Source: an uncultured Desulfobacteraceae bacterium (GTDB taxonomy: Bacteria; Desulfobacterota; Desulfobacteria; Desulfobacterales; UBA5852). Taken from it: DNA of 64,000 nt. The DNA lies in contig CAJXSL010000001.1 in assembly GCA_913060875.1 (NCBI GenBank), forward strand, positions 124,001-188,000, given 5' to 3'. Shown here piece by piece: positions 16,688-27,275 of the stretch. The stretch's first letter is position 1, and each line of letters opens with the position of its first letter. Below the pieces are notes generated by a model, which worked only from the letters and a program-made list of their open reading frames with translations, was not told the origin of the DNA and made no database searches. Both the position numbers and the translations under genes were made by a program.

Positions 16688-18954
16688 CCGGTATCGATGG
16701 CTTTTCGGACTACTGTGGCCAGGGCCTGCATGTTGATAGGCTTCATGAGGACGTCGTGCACGCCCAACATCTGCGCACTTTCAGGGGTGAGGCCGGCCGC
16801 GTAGCCGGTGCACAGTACAATAGGGATATCCGGACGAATCGAAAGGATGGCGCGGGCAAACTCCATGCCGTTCATCTTGGGCATGGACATGTCGGTTACC
16901 ACTAGCGAAAAGGCTTCCGGTTGGGCGCGGAAGAGTTCAAGGGCCTGCAGGCTGTCTTCACTGGTGGCCACCTGATAGCCCAGGCGGGTCAACATCTGTT
17001 TCCCGATGGTCACCAGTTGGGCTTCGTCGTCCACCAGTAGAATTTTTTCGGTTCCGGATGGAAGAGGGGCTGGTTTCTCAGCGCTTCTTCCCCCGGCCGG
17101 GGGTTGCAGGGCCAGGTAAACCTCGACAGTGGTTCCCTGACCCTCAATGCTGGTGACATTGATGCTGCCCTGGTAGCGCTTTACAATGCCATGCACAACG
17201 GCCATACCCAGTCCGCTGCCTTCGCCTTTGGGCTTGGTGGTGTAGTAGGGGTCGAAAAGCCGTTCGACGACTTCAGGCGGCATACCACAGCCTGTGTCCT
17301 TTACGGTCAGTAGAATATACGTTCCCGGCGCTAACTCGATTTTTCTGTCGGCCCTATCGACAGTGATGTCCGTAAGGCTAACTTCCAGTGTTCCTCCCTG
17401 GACTCCCATGGCATAGGCGGCATTGGTGCAGAGGTTCATGATGATTTGCTGGAGTTGGGTCGCGTTGGCCAGGGTAAAGGCTTCGCTGGTGACGTTTTGT
17501 CGGATGTCGATGGATTTTGATATTGAAGCTCGCAGGAGTTTGAGGGATTCCTTGACGATGACACCGGCCTGGACGGATTTGATTTCAGTGTCGTGCTGTC
17601 GCGAAAACGTCAGGATCTGCTGGATCAAATCCTTAGCCCGTTTTCCGGCGGTGAGGACCTGGCTAAGATTGTCATCAAGATAACTGCCGGGCGGTACTTC
17701 CATCCGCGAGAGTTCGGTATAGCCAATGATGGCCGACAAAATATTGTTAAAGTCGTGGGCAATGCCGCCGGCCAGGGTCCCAACGGCTTCCATTTTTTGG
17801 GCCTGGGCCAGTTGCTTCTCCAGTTGTGCACGGGCCCGAGCTTGGGTTTTCTGTTCGGTAACATCCCGGATCATGATCAGGATGCAGTTCTGGTTGTTTA
17901 CGGCGACAGGGTGGGATCTTACTTCAACGGTGGCCGGTTCGCCGTTTTTGCGCCTGATTTCCAACTCCTCCGGCCCCCAGGGAGAACCTTGCAGGCTTTT
18001 TTGTCGCAAAGTACGGATTTGTGCAGGCGGATGGGGTGCTATCAGATTCAGATCGTAGATATTTTCCCCAATGAGTTCCTCCCGGGAATAGCCGGCGATG
18101 ATTTCGGCCGCTCGGTTGCTCTCGAGGATTTCGCCCTTCAGGCTAAGCATGCAATAGCCCTCCGGAGCAAAGTCGAAAATGCTTTTCAAACGTGCGCGTC
18201 CTTCCCGCAGGGCGGCTTCGATCTTCTCGCGCTCCTTGATTTCGTGCTGGAGATCCTGGTTGGCGGTGGTCAGTGCCCGGGTCCGCCGGGCGACCGTTTC
18301 CTCCAGGCGTGCATTGAGCTGTTTGACCTTTCCCTTTTCGGCATTGAGCATATAGTCCAAGAAGAAGTCCCGTCGGGCGGAAAATTCCAAAAAGTAGGCG
18401 ATGAGCATGCCCAGTAGATTCGTGATGAATAGAAAAAGTCCGTTGTGGAAGAGCAGATTGTGGGGGATCGGGGTGGCCAGAAGGGAAACGGCAATATAAA
18501 TGGTCAGAAGGGTAGTGCCGGCTAGGGCGGCATAGACGAAGCGCTCCCGTATCAGGGTATAGCCGAACATCATGGAGATGATGATGCCGACGTAATAGCC
18601 ATAGCTGGCCGGTGGCGCGGCGATGGCGATCATCCAGATGAAACCGCCGCCGGTCAAAAGGATGTATCCCAGGGAAATCAACTGCCACCATCGCCGGTAG
18701 AAGGAGGTGTAGGTGATGCCTAAGCCCAGCAGAAAAATAGGGCACACCACCAGATAGCGTATGGCCCACAGATTGGTTTTCACCTCCGGGAAAAAGCCGG
18801 CATCCAGCAGGCCGGGAATGCTGTAAAAAATGATGCTTAGCCAGTGGCAGAGACGCAGGTGAGACAGGCTTTTATCGAAGTAACTGTTGGCAAAATGCGC
18901 TTCCAAATGGCTTTGGGGCCCCTTGAACGACAGCGTGAGCTGATGAAGGTCCAT
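16669..18954 (-). CDS. Hybrid sensor histidine kinase (membrane-PAS-HisKA-HATPase-REC)
   Basis: A 761-residue protein. The first 200 residues have about six hydrophobic helices forming a membrane sensor, then a coiled coil (about 210-250), a PAS domain (about 255-370), HisKA with the phospho-acceptor in [14 protein letters not shown], an HATPase ([30 protein letters not shown]) and a C-terminal receiver ([32 protein letters not shown]). The receiver on the same chain with no DNA-binding output implies a phosphorelay to another protein. The start at ATG 18954 avoids the repeat-derived sequence upstream, although the frame stays open to 19161. Confidence 0.9.
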   Translation of the reverse strand: MDLHQLTLSFKGPQSHLEAHFANSYFDKSLSHLRLCHWLSIIFYSIPGLLDAGFFPEVKTNLWAIRYLVVCPIFLLGLGITYTSFYRRWWQLISLGYILLTGGGFIWMIAIAAPPASYGYYVGIIISMMFGYTLIRERFVYAALAGTTLLTIYIAVSLLATPIPHNLLFHNGLFLFITNLLGMLIAYFLEFSARRDFFLDYMLNAEKGKVKQLNARLEETVARRTRALTTANQDLQHEIKEREKIEAALREGRARLKSIFDFAPEGYCMLSLKGEILESNRAAEIIAGYSREELIGENIYDLNLIAPHPPAQIRTLRQKSLQGSPWGPEELEIRRKNGEPATVEVRSHPVAVNNQNCILIMIRDVTEQKTQARARAQLEKQLAQAQKMEAVGTLAGGIAHDFNNILSAIIGYTELSRMEVPPGSYLDDNLSQVLTAGKRAKDLIQQILTFSRQHDTEIKSVQAGVIVKESLKLLRASISKSIDIRQNVTSEAFTLANATQLQQIIMNLCTNAAYAMGVQGGTLEVSLTDITVDRADRKIELAPGTYILLTVKDTGCGMPPEVVERLFDPYYTTKPKGEGSGLGMAVVHGIVKRYQGSINVTSIEGQGTTVEVYLALQPPAGGRSAEKPAPLPSGTEKILLVDDEAQLVTIGKQMLTRLGYQVATSEDSLQALELFRAQPEAFSLVVTDMSMPKMNGMEFARAILSIRPDIPIVLCTGYAAGLTPESAQMLGVHDVLMKPINMQALATVVRKAIDTGHRPDR

Positions 18955-19550
18955 TTTGCCGCTAGGTGTTATGGGATTGAAAATGAGCAAATAGTTGATT
19001 CCTTCAATCGATTGATGTGGCCGGAGCGCACGGATTTTTCCCCGCCTGGTGTTCGGCTCGAACTTGCTTGAGGCGGATAATCTGTCCGCACGCTTTATGC
19101 CGTCCACCCCGATGTCTGGCGTGGGACAAAGGGAACTACAAGACCATGAGCCAAATTTCAAGCCCCTTCTATGGGGTGGACAAAAATCGCTGGCCGCGTG
19201 GGAATATCCTCACTGCCGATGGCGGAACACCGGGGGCTGCGTGTCACCAGATCCGGTTTTAAGCAAAAAAAGACGGAGACGAAGGATCCTCATGCCAACC
19301 AGAGGGGTGTATGGGGTGGGGTTGCCGGCTGTGGCCTGGTAGCGGCCGAAACCCGTGGTGGCCTGGTCCTCCGGACCAAAAAAGATATGACCAGCAATAA
19401 CCGTAAGGAATGATTTGGATTATGTCAATTTGGACCGTCGGAGTGCAGGCGTTTCCGATCAGTACGGATAGTTTTCATTCGTGAAGCCTGGGTTGTCGGG
19501 CTAAACTTCGAAAGATCGGGAGCACCGCCGGTGTTTCCCTGAAGTCCAAA
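18955..19550 (-). other. Intergenic stretch with family B repeat
   Basis: About 600 bp between two minus-strand genes. It includes the long family B copy at 19017-19136. The rest (19140-19550) shows no convincing gene, promoter or terminator. Confidence 0.5.
19017..19136 (+). repeat. Repeat family B, long diverged copy
   Basis: Colinear with 8386-8500: GTGGCCGGAGCGCACGGA, CTGTCCGCACGCTTTATGCC, CCCCGATGTCTGGCG, GGGACAAAGGGAA. The two copies differ in the middle but keep block order. Confidence 0.6.
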
Positions 19551-19838
19551 CTAGCCTTTTGTTGCCTGGTTGTTGCATTGCAGTCGGTTTTCCAGTTTTG
19601 CCTTGGTGGTCTCCAGTTCATCCACGGCCTGTTTGAGGCTGAATTCGCGGGCTTCCACCTTGACCATCATCATGCCGAAGGATTCGGCCAGGTCCGCCAG
19701 CAGGCTGGGATAGCGTTCCCTTTTGGCCAGTTCGAAGAGCCGCTCCGAATCCTTTTGGTCGTAGTGGCCCGAGGCGATTTTCTTGCAGGCCTGGTTCAGC
19801 ATTTCGAAAAGCTCCAAGTAGTAACTTGCAAAATCCAT
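19551..19838 (-). CDS. Small coiled-coil protein, unknown function
   Basis: A 95-residue soluble protein, highly charged and helical, with a C-terminal coiled coil (FSLKQAVDELETTKAKLENR). The segment FELAKRERYPSLLADLAESFGMM resembles the linker region found before PAS or kinase modules in Desulfobacterota signalling proteins, but I cannot name the family. ATG 19838 follows CAGGAGGGC, an excellent ribosome site, so the gene is likely real. It lies between two hybrid kinases on the same strand, so a signalling role is possible. Confidence 0.7.
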   Translation of the reverse strand: MDFASYYLELFEMLNQACKKIASGHYDQKDSERLFELAKRERYPSLLADLAESFGMMMVKVEAREFSLKQAVDELETTKAKLENRLQCNNQATKG

Positions 19839-20151
19839 GTTTGTGCCCTCCTGAAAATGGCCGGTTCCTGCGGCTGTGGTCATAGATTAAATCGACGATA
19901 CCAGATGCCGGTATTATTATTTTTCATATTATGTAAGACTTTTTAAACTGTTTTCAAATGCTGCTTTTTCAAGTTTTCCAAAGTTTGTTCGGAGTTGCCT
20001 TCCAGCCGCAGGAGCTTTTCGGAGCGCTGAAAACGCGCGGGATTAAGATTCTGCAAACCATCCAACCCCGTTCACTCGCCGAAGCGACACCCTGAACCAA
20101 AACGACCGGCATCGCTACCATCCACTTCGCAATGCGGGCCCTGAGCCTTTT
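19839..20151 (-). other. Intergenic stretch
   Basis: About 310 bp. The portion 19905-19985 is AT-rich and probably contains the promoter of the small coiled-coil gene; no clear -35/-10 pair with good spacing was found. Nothing else is evident. Confidence 0.4.
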
Positions 20152-23100
20152 TCAGCGATCAAGGGACTGTCGTACGGCGTTTGCCAGGTTCTCCAGGATG
20201 ATGGGTTTGGTGATATTACCGGCCAGGGCGGTATGTCCATCGAGATGTTTGGCATAACCGGAACACAGCAAAATGGGGATATCCGGCCGAAGGCTGGCTA
20301 GTTTTTCGGCCAAACGATCCCCTGTGATACCCGGCATGGTCAGGTCGGTGATGACCATGTCAAACTGAGATGGATCCTGCTGAAAGCGAGCCAGGGCGGC
20401 ATTCGGATCCGTCAGGCCGGTGACCTGATACCCCAGTTTGGACAACATGGATTTGCCGATATCCACCAGCATGGGTTCGTCATCGATAAAAAGGATTCGC
20501 TCGGTTCCAACGGGGTTCGCCACTCTGGGCTTGGCTGGGTCAGGCGAGGATTCGGCTGCGACGGGAAAATAAATGGTGAATTGGGTCCCCTGGCCGGGAG
20601 AACTGGATACCGCGATGGTGCCGTCGTGGCTTTCCACAATTCCATGCACTACCGCCAGCCCGAGGCCGGTTCCCTTGCCTTTGGTTTTGGTGGTGAAATA
20701 GGGATCGAAAATGCGGTCCATTGTTCGCGGGTCCATACCGCAGCCGTCATCGGCCACGGTCAGCATGACGTATCGGCCGGGGCGGAGGGCTTTTGGGGGG
20801 CGGTGGTTTTCCGAGGGCAGCTCGACCTGTTCGAGGCCGACATCAAGCGTTCGCCCTTTGCTCTCCATGGCATGCAGGGCGTTGGTGCAAAGATTCATGA
20901 CGATTTGATGGATCTGGGTGGGATCCGCCATGACCGGCAATGGGGTGTCGTCGATAGCCTTGCGGATTTCGATGCTGGACGGCATGGAAGCGCGAAGCAG
21001 TTTAAGGGCCTCTTTGACGACGCTGCTGATTTGGATGGGCAGTTTTTTATTTTCCGATTGGCGACTGAAGGCCAGGATTTGACGTACCAGGTCGGTGGCA
21101 CGACCTGCCGCGGATTTGACGTTGGTCAGGTTTTCACGAATGGCCGCGTCGTCCGGCAGATTTAAAAGGGTAAGTTCGGTAAAACCGCTGATGGCCGACA
21201 GGATATTGTTGAAGTCGTGGGCGATGCCGCCGGCCAGGGTGCCCATGGCCTCCATTTTTTGGGCTTGGCGGAGTTGGTTTTCCAGGTGATGTTTGTTTTC
21301 TTCCTGGGATTTTTCCGTGGTCAGGTCCTGGATGTGGAAAATAAATTGCAGCGGGGCGCTGTGTTTGTGCCGCATCAGCGAGGCGTTGATACGGACCCAG
21401 ACCGCATCACCGTTTTTTCGCCGATAGCGGTTTTCGTATTGGGCTAAAGTCAGTTCTCCTTTGAGCATCCGTTGGAGAATTTTACGGCCGACCGCCCGGT
21501 CTTCGGAAACGGTGATATCGTCCAGGTCTTTGCCGGCCAGTTCGCTTTCGGTATAGCCCAGCAAATCCTGCAGGTAGCGGTTGGATGCCAGGATCTTGAA
21601 ATCCCGATGCACCAGGGTAATGCCGGTGGCGGCATGGTCGAAGGCCTGGCGGAAGCGTGCTTCGCTTTCTTCCAGCCGGCGGAAGGAGACAATGCTGTTC
21701 ACGGCCATGGTCGTCTGGGATGCGATGCTCACCAGAAGATCCTTGTCACTGTCCTGCAGCGGTTCCTTGTCCCCGGTCTTTCCCACGGCGAACGCCCCCA
21801 TGTGTCGGGTTTCGAACATCATCGGGACACAAAGCAGCGCCTGGCAATTGAGGGTGCCGAGAAACGTCATGCTGGCAGCCGGCAGTATGGCCGCCAGTTC
21901 ACGGGGGTTATTGGAGTAAATAGGCGTACGATGCGCGATTGCCGCCGCCACCAGTTGCCCCAGCGCGGGAATTTCATCCAGTACAATTTTTTCCAGGCTT
22001 TTGGGCGGCAGGTGGGGGAGAAGACCATAACCCGCCACAACGTCATCACCCCCCAGGGCCTTCCCTTCGATCATCACCAGGCCCCAGTCGAAGTCCAGCT
22101 TTGCGGCCATAAGCTGGAGCTCGGCTCGCACCAGATCTGCCACTTCAGGCCGGGTCGTGCCATACTGGCCCATTTCGGCCATCACCGAAAGTTCTCCGAA
22201 GATCTGGGCCAGTCGGTGCATCATCAGGTTGAAGGATTCGGCCAGATCTTCGAATTCGTCGCGGCTTTCGACCTCGACGGTTTGGCTGAAATCGCCGTCG
22301 TGAATGCGCCGGGTGCCTTCCTGCAGCGTTTCGAGGGGAATCAGGCTTTTGCGGATAAACCGGATGCTGACCAGCAAAATCACCCAGAACATGAACAATA
22401 GTGCCAGGGGAAAGTCGTATTTGAAATTCCGGATAATGGCAAAGGCATCGTCCCGGGTTTGACTGAGAACGATGGTCCACTGCCCCGCCTCGAAATGGGA
22501 TTTCAGGAAAAGATCCCAATAGCTGGCCAGATAAATTTCTTCCTCGTTCTGCCAGGCGAAATGACGGGTCGTCTGGTCCCGTTCCACGGATGCCGACTTA
22601 TGGGCCAATTCGGTGATGTCCGCCAGGGAACTGATCAGTACGTTGCCCTTGTCGTCGATGATGGTCAATTCAGTGGCCGGCGGCAGGTTGTACTGTTGGC
22701 CGATGCCCCAAAGATAGGTCGTGTCCACTTCCCCTACGAGAATGCCGGGGGAGCCGCTGCCGATCAAGGTGCGCAGGCCGAGTTGGATACGGGGAATCCC
22801 GGTTTCTTGTGAGATGATGCGGATGACGCTCCGTCCCGTGTGAAACTGTCGCTTTTCGTCAGGCGTCAAAGGAGGGACCGTCTCCAGGCGGCCTACCAGC
22901 GGTACCTGGCGGTCGTCTTCGGCAATGAGGACGAAACCTTGGAAGCGAGGGGTGCTTTTATCCGAACGCTCGAATAGGATCTGGCCCAGGGCGGTGCCGT
23001 TTTCCTCCAAAAGGTTGGGGGATACGAGACGCAGTTCGCTTTCCAAAAGTTCCAGGCGTTCATAGACCGACATGCCGATGGATTTGGTCAGTTGGCGTAG

Positions 23101-23259
23101 TCGGACCACGGTCTGGTCTTTGAGTTGGCTCTGAATATGGATGTAGGAAAGGGCAGACAGGACGGTAAGGGGGACAAACGAACAACCGATGAACATCCAG
23201 AAGATGCGTTTGCCGATACGGCTCTGGAAAACGGCGTGACTGATTTTCGGAAGTTTCAT
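20152..23259 (-). CDS. Hybrid sensor histidine kinase (sensor-HAMP-GAF-PAS-HisKA-HATPase-REC)
   Basis: A 1035-residue membrane kinase. TM1 is near residues 18-38, a Cache-like periplasmic sensor spans about 40-280, TM2 is near 285-305, and HAMP is near 307-358 ([19 protein letters not shown]). GAF (about 370-530), PAS (about 545-665), HisKA ([17 protein letters not shown]), HATPase ([30 protein letters not shown]) and REC ([34 protein letters not shown]) follow. The start overlaps the stop of the upstream gene by 4 bp, tying it to the small membrane protein and the pseudopilin. No separate response regulator is adjacent. Confidence 0.93.
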   Translation of the reverse strand: MKLPKISHAVFQSRIGKRIFWMFIGCSFVPLTVLSALSYIHIQSQLKDQTVVRLRQLTKSIGMSVYERLELLESELRLVSPNLLEENGTALGQILFERSDKSTPRFQGFVLIAEDDRQVPLVGRLETVPPLTPDEKRQFHTGRSVIRIISQETGIPRIQLGLRTLIGSGSPGILVGEVDTTYLWGIGQQYNLPPATELTIIDDKGNVLISSLADITELAHKSASVERDQTTRHFAWQNEEEIYLASYWDLFLKSHFEAGQWTIVLSQTRDDAFAIIRNFKYDFPLALLFMFWVILLVSIRFIRKSLIPLETLQEGTRRIHDGDFSQTVEVESRDEFEDLAESFNLMMHRLAQIFGELSVMAEMGQYGTTRPEVADLVRAELQLMAAKLDFDWGLVMIEGKALGGDDVVAGYGLLPHLPPKSLEKIVLDEIPALGQLVAAAIAHRTPIYSNNPRELAAILPAASMTFLGTLNCQALLCVPMMFETRHMGAFAVGKTGDKEPLQDSDKDLLVSIASQTTMAVNSIVSFRRLEESEARFRQAFDHAATGITLVHRDFKILASNRYLQDLLGYTESELAGKDLDDITVSEDRAVGRKILQRMLKGELTLAQYENRYRRKNGDAVWVRINASLMRHKHSAPLQFIFHIQDLTTEKSQEENKHHLENQLRQAQKMEAMGTLAGGIAHDFNNILSAISGFTELTLLNLPDDAAIRENLTNVKSAAGRATDLVRQILAFSRQSENKKLPIQISSVVKEALKLLRASMPSSIEIRKAIDDTPLPVMADPTQIHQIVMNLCTNALHAMESKGRTLDVGLEQVELPSENHRPPKALRPGRYVMLTVADDGCGMDPRTMDRIFDPYFTTKTKGKGTGLGLAVVHGIVESHDGTIAVSSSPGQGTQFTIYFPVAAESSPDPAKPRVANPVGTERILFIDDEPMLVDIGKSMLSKLGYQVTGLTDPNAALARFQQDPSQFDMVITDLTMPGITGDRLAEKLASLRPDIPILLCSGYAKHLDGHTALAGNITKPIILENLANAVRQSLDR

Positions 23260-23714
23260 GGGGCGATACCTCGCGGTTTCGCATGGTCCCGTCTGTCATC
23301 GGATTCCGGATACCAGACAATGTTATCCTGGTTTTTGAGTCGAATGCGGCGGCCGTTGGAATGGTGCTGAAAAAAGAAGGTCATGGTCTGCAGAGGGGCG
23401 CTGTCCCTCTCCTGATCGAGATAGTGAAGGGTGTAGCGGGCCCAGTCTCCGGCCGGGGCGGTTTCCACGCGCCGGACAAACAGCACCTGCAATTTCTCTC
23501 CGCCCTGGCCGATAGTGAAAATCGCCTCGCTGATGTCGAGATAACGGTCGGCATAGCGGTCATGGTTTGTTTTCCAGACACCCCACAGCGGCTTGGGGAC
23601 AAAGCTCTGCTTTTCGGGCCAGTTTATGCAGAACATGGCGGTCAGGACGAGCAGCGTAATAAAGATGATCGTGTATTTTGGCACCACCCGCACTGGCTTA
23701 CGATCCTTGCTCAA
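23256..23714 (-). CDS. Single-pass membrane-anchored protein, unknown
   Basis: A 152-residue protein with one N-terminal helix (IIFITLLVLTAMFCI, about 15-30) and a periplasmic domain of about 120 residues containing PLWGVWKTNHDRYADRYLDI and LQVLFVRRVETAPAGDWARY. I do not recognise the domain. Both ends overlap neighbours by 4 bp (pseudopilin before, sensor kinase after), so it is translationally coupled and probably part of the same apparatus or pathway. Confidence 0.8.
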   Translation of the reverse strand: MSKDRKPVRVVPKYTIIFITLLVLTAMFCINWPEKQSFVPKPLWGVWKTNHDRYADRYLDISEAIFTIGQGGEKLQVLFVRRVETAPAGDWARYTLHYLDQERDSAPLQTMTFFFQHHSNGRRIRLKNQDNIVWYPESDDRRDHAKPRGIAP

Positions 23715-24193
23715 TAGTATTCGGCCAGGCCCACATAGGCGCCGTCGCCGGCCCGGACGATATCGTCCCGGCCCTGGCTGGTCGAGAAAGGAGGCCTGCT
23801 GCTGCGGTCCTGTCCCATGCTGTAGAGATCGTAGTCCGAGTTGACCGGCACCAGGAAGCGGTCCTTGCGCAGGCTCCCTGTTGGTGTGCCTTCCACCCGG
23901 GTATATTGATAAGGCGTTCCCCAGGGGTCCAGGCGGCCGCCCATGCCGATTTCAGCCAGGGATGCCGGGAAACGATCGTTCTCGAGGGCGAAGTTGGCAA
24001 TTGGTTTTTCCATGGCGCGAATGTCCGCGATGGCGGCGGCGATTTTGGCTTTTTCACGATTTTCGATATAGTTGGGGATCGCTATGGCGGCCAGGGTGCC
24101 GATGATGGCGATGACAATCATGATCTCGGGCAGGGAAAAACCCTCCTGGCGCAAACATGAGTGAGCCTGATAGCCGTCAGAGCGTGCTGCCAT
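23711..24193 (-). CDS. Type II secretion/type IV pilin-like pseudopilin (GspG-like)
   Basis: A 160-residue protein with a prepilin cleavage site QEG|FSLPEIMIVIAIIGTLA and the conserved Glu at position 5 of the mature chain, followed by a hydrophobic helix and NYIENREKAK. The C-terminal DPWGTPYQY and SMGQDR are hallmarks of major pseudopilins (GspG). Position 4 is Pro instead of Ile/Leu, a variant. The gene stands outside any gsp operon and leads a three-gene overlapping set ending in a hybrid kinase. ATG 24193 is chosen; a TTG at 24199 is possible. Confidence 0.85.
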   Translation of the reverse strand: MAARSDGYQAHSCLRQEGFSLPEIMIVIAIIGTLAAIAIPNYIENREKAKIAAAIADIRAMEKPIANFALENDRFPASLAEIGMGGRLDPWGTPYQYTRVEGTPTGSLRKDRFLVPVNSDYDLYSMGQDRSSRPPFSTSQGRDDIVRAGDGAYVGLAEYY

Positions 24194-24442
24194 GATCAAT
24201 CGGTCTCGATTTGTGGGGTTGCCCGGTTAAAGGAAAAACGGTGCCTGCATTTCCCGAGACACCGTGCACGCCTCTTGGTTTACTTATCGGACACTAAATG
24301 ACAAACTTAACAAAATTCTAACATTGCGAATGGGAATTGTGACTTTTGGGGATATGGTTGGCTGCTGGTAGGCCACATGCAGGCGCTCCTGGTGTTCTCT
24401 ATCCGGTGAGAATGATACCTGTAACCTTTGATACGATAACAA

Positions 24443-24865
24443 ATGCAGATGCGAGATCGGATTGCCGGCCTGTTATCAAGGCATCTCAAGACCAGATGGT
24501 TGTTGCTCTTGGGTGCTATAGGGGTATGGGTGTTGGTAGCTTGTGCCACCCCGCCTGCTCCGACTCCGGGAGTGTCGGTCGAAACCGGGCTGGCCAGCTA
24601 TTACGCTGATCGGTTCCACGGCCGCAAAACAGCGAGCGGGGAGCTCTACGACCGCCATGCGTTCACTGCCGCCCATCGCCATTATGCCTTCGGCACGCGG
24701 GTGCGAGTGACGCGGGTGGACAACGGCAGGGCCGTGGAGGTGCGCATCAACGACCGGGGACCTTTCGTGAAGGGACGGATTATCGACCTGTCCTATGCCG
24801 CGGCCCGGAAGATCGGCATGCTGCGGGAAGGCGTTGTGGCGGTGCATGTCCTACCCATCGATTGA
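24443..24865 (+). CDS. rlpA: RlpA-like septal lytic transglycosylase lipoprotein
   Basis: A 140-residue lipoprotein: signal helix, lipobox LVAC near residues 31-34, then a double-psi beta-barrel domain with [52 protein letters not shown]. RlpA cleaves denuded glycan at the septum or is a rare-lipoprotein structural factor. It lacks a SPOR domain, so this is a minimal version. Start may be ATG 24443 or 24449. Confidence 0.9.
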   Translation: MQMRDRIAGLLSRHLKTRWLLLLGAIGVWVLVACATPPAPTPGVSVETGLASYYADRFHGRKTASGELYDRHAFTAAHRHYAFGTRVRVTRVDNGRAVEVRINDRGPFVKGRIIDLSYAAARKIGMLREGVVAVHVLPID

Positions 24866-24893
24866 CATCGCGGCGTGGTTTTTTGAGGAATCT

Positions 24894-25454
24894 TTATTTG
24901 ACGGCTTTGTGGCAGGCGGCTTTCAATCGCCCCAAGGCGGCATAGCAGGATTTGACGGCATCCACGTCCTGGGATGCGTAGGCTTCGGACAACCGGCGGC
25001 AGGCTTCGCGAAACTGCGGGTAGTACGAACCCCCGAATGCCTCACCCTCGAAGGTCATCATCATTTCGGCATCGGCCAGGAATGCGCTCAGGGTTTCCGC
25101 ATCGGGTAATGACCGGGCGGTCAGGGAAACGCCGATTTCCTTAAAGGATGCCTTCATTCCTTTTTTCAGCGTTTTGTACGCAGGATCCTGCCCGTCAGCT
25201 GGTCTATCGTTTTTCGCTGTCGTTTTGGCGGGTGGCGTCGGACCGGCCGCCGTTTTTATCCTCAGTTTGAATTCCCAGGCATCCTTGCGCGCTTTGCCCT
25301 TCAGTTTCAGTTGGGAGACGGTATCGGGCAGGTCGGCCAGCTCAGCCGGAAGATTGGCGGTTTTGTGCTCCAGGGCATCGGCCAGATGCCGCAGATAGGC
25401 CGGCACTTCCTCAAAGGGCAGCAATTGGTCGTTTTTGTATTCCCTGTCTTTCAT
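24894..25454 (-). CDS. XXXCH-type small protein (GAK-system-like)
   Basis: A 186-residue soluble protein. The C-terminus reads LGRLKAACHKAVK, with a Cys-His pair near the end, which resembles the GAK-system XXXCH family. The N-terminal part has a charged MKDREYKNDQLLPFEEVPAYL block with a long linker rich in Pro, Thr and Ala near 75-95. The usual partners of that family (a CofD-like protein and an ATP-grasp enzyme) are not adjacent. ATG 25454 follows CAGGAATCCGC. The Cys-His could be half of a haem- or metal-binding site, but with no CxxCH this is not a c-type cytochrome. Confidence 0.6.
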   Translation of the reverse strand: MKDREYKNDQLLPFEEVPAYLRHLADALEHKTANLPAELADLPDTVSQLKLKGKARKDAWEFKLRIKTAAGPTPPAKTTAKNDRPADGQDPAYKTLKKGMKASFKEIGVSLTARSLPDAETLSAFLADAEMMMTFEGEAFGGSYYPQFREACRRLSEAYASQDVDAVKSCYAALGRLKAACHKAVK

Positions 25455-25735
25455 GCGGATTCCTGGTGTTCGATGTCGCTGGCGGCCAAGCAGGACCCAG
25501 CGGTCAGCGCGGTCCATATTTTACAACCCTAACAATTGCGCCGCCCTTTGCAAGGGGAGGACACCTGACAACGATTTGCCGGGCGTCCCGGTCGGCTCCA
25601 TTGGGTGGCAAGTTGATTTCGAAGGCGCCTCAGCGATTGCCAGGAGTCCTGCAAAACGTTATGATACCGGCCGATCTCCAAATCGGCTGGAAATTGCCGA
25701 CACGGCTGGAAATTTCACCAGGAGGTGTTTTTTTG

Positions 25736-27103
25736 ATGGATGCGATCGACGTCAAGACAGCTGAAGATGTGGAAGCGGTTATTGCGGAAAGGAATCCCCG
25801 TTACGTCAAAGTCGGGGTCTTCGATATCGACGGCATCATGCGGGGTAAGTATATGTCCCGGGCCAAGTTTCTCTCCGCACTCAAGAAAGGCTTTGGCTTT
25901 TGCGACGTCGTTCTGGGATGGGATTCGAATGACCAGCTCTATGATAACGTTTCCTACACGGGTTGGCACACCGGCTATCCGGATGCGCCGGTGCGTATTC
26001 TGCCCGCAAGCTGCCGGGACCTCGTTTTCGAAGACGACACGCTTTTTTTCCTGGGCGAATTCGCCGAACCGGCCGAAGCGGTCTGTCCCCGCGGGGTGCT
26101 GCGCCGGGTTATCGAGCGAGCCGGACGCATGGGGGTCGAAGCCCTGGCCGGTTTCGAGTACGAATTTTTCGTCTTCGAGGAAGACGCCCATTCGATTCGT
26201 GAAAAACGGTACCAGGGCCTCAAGCCCATGGCACCGGGCTTTTTCGGCTATTCGGTCCTGCGCAACTCGGTCCAAAGCGAATTTTACCGAGAGTTGCTCG
26301 ATACCTGCGAAGAAATGGATTTCGGCCTGGAAGGACTTCATGAAGAAACCGGTCCCGGTGTCCTGGAAGGGGCCATCACGGTGGATACGGCGCTGGCCGC
26401 GGCCGACAAGGCATCCCTTTTTAAAACGTTCACCAAAATCGTGGCTCAGCGGTGCGGTCTTCTGGCGACCTTCATGGCCAAGTGGTCGCCGGACTGGCCG
26501 GGGCAAAGCGGTCACATCCACATGTCCCTCAAGGATGCCGAAGGCCGGGCCATTTTCCATGACCCCGATGCCCCCCACGCCATGAGTGCGACCATGCGCC
26601 ACTTCGCGGGCGGACAACAGCGTCTGATGCCCGAACTCCTGGCCATGATCGCGCCCACCGTAAATTCTTTCACGCGGTTGATCCCGGGCTTCTGGGCGCC
26701 CACCGAGGCCAGCTGGGGCATTGACAACCGTACCTGCGCCCTGCGCGCCATCCCGGGCGGGCCGTCATCCCAGAGAGTGGAGTTTCGCGTAGCCGCCGCC
26801 GACGCCAACCCCTATGTGGTTCTGGCGGCCGCCCTGGCGTCGGGGTTGTGGGGGATTGAAAACCGGACCGAACCATACGAACCGATCGTCGGCAATGCAT
26901 ACGACCAGGCGTTTCCCGAAGAACTGCAGTTTCCCCGAACCCTGTGGGATGCCGCTCAGCGGCTGAAAGCGTCCGAAGTGGCCCGGGACTGGTTCGGCGA
27001 TGCCTTTGTCGATCACTTCGCCGCCACCCGCGAATGGGAAGAACGGGAATTTCGCAAGCACATTACGGATTGGGAGTTGGAGCGCTACTTTGAAATCATA
27101 TAG
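25736..27103 (+). CDS. Glutamine-synthetase-family ligase (gamma-glutamylamide synthetase type)
   Basis: A 455-residue GlnA-fold protein. Metal and ATP motifs are visible: AGFEYEFFVFEE (Glu ligands), GLHEETGPGVLEGAI, SGHIHMSLKD (His), and RAIPGGPSSQRVEFR near the C-terminal active site. The N-terminal VKVGVFDIDGIMRGKYM is typical of the PuuA/GlnT-like branch, which glutamylates amines rather than ammonia. ATG 25736 follows CAGGAGGTG. It heads a set with an Fe-alcohol dehydrogenase and an aldehyde:ferredoxin oxidoreductase, which suggests amine or amino-alcohol catabolism; that is inference. Confidence 0.88.
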   Translation: MDAIDVKTAEDVEAVIAERNPRYVKVGVFDIDGIMRGKYMSRAKFLSALKKGFGFCDVVLGWDSNDQLYDNVSYTGWHTGYPDAPVRILPASCRDLVFEDDTLFFLGEFAEPAEAVCPRGVLRRVIERAGRMGVEALAGFEYEFFVFEEDAHSIREKRYQGLKPMAPGFFGYSVLRNSVQSEFYRELLDTCEEMDFGLEGLHEETGPGVLEGAITVDTALAAADKASLFKTFTKIVAQRCGLLATFMAKWSPDWPGQSGHIHMSLKDAEGRAIFHDPDAPHAMSATMRHFAGGQQRLMPELLAMIAPTVNSFTRLIPGFWAPTEASWGIDNRTCALRAIPGGPSSQRVEFRVAAADANPYVVLAAALASGLWGIENRTEPYEPIVGNAYDQAFPEELQFPRTLWDAAQRLKASEVARDWFGDAFVDHFAATREWEEREFRKHITDWELERYFEII

Positions 27104-27205
27104 GCCCTGACCAGAAAAAGTTTTTTTCCCTCTGATGGGCCGGTCGAAGCGCGGTTGCGGCTTACAAAAGTACGCCTTACCACAAACGCTTGTGTGGCCT
27201 TGATC

Positions 27206-27221
27206 AGAGAAAAAAATCTCT
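27206..27221 (+). terminator. Weak hairpin after the ligase gene
   Basis: AGAGA (27206-27210) pairs with TCTCT (27217-27221) within a longer ATCAGA...TCTGAT symmetry, followed by T-rich sequence. A CACAA/TTGTG stem precedes it (27181-27194). The stems are short, so termination would be partial. Confidence 0.3.
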
Positions 27222-27275
27222 TTTCTGATTCAGGATCTTATTGGATACCAATTGAAAACATAAGGAAGGAAATCA

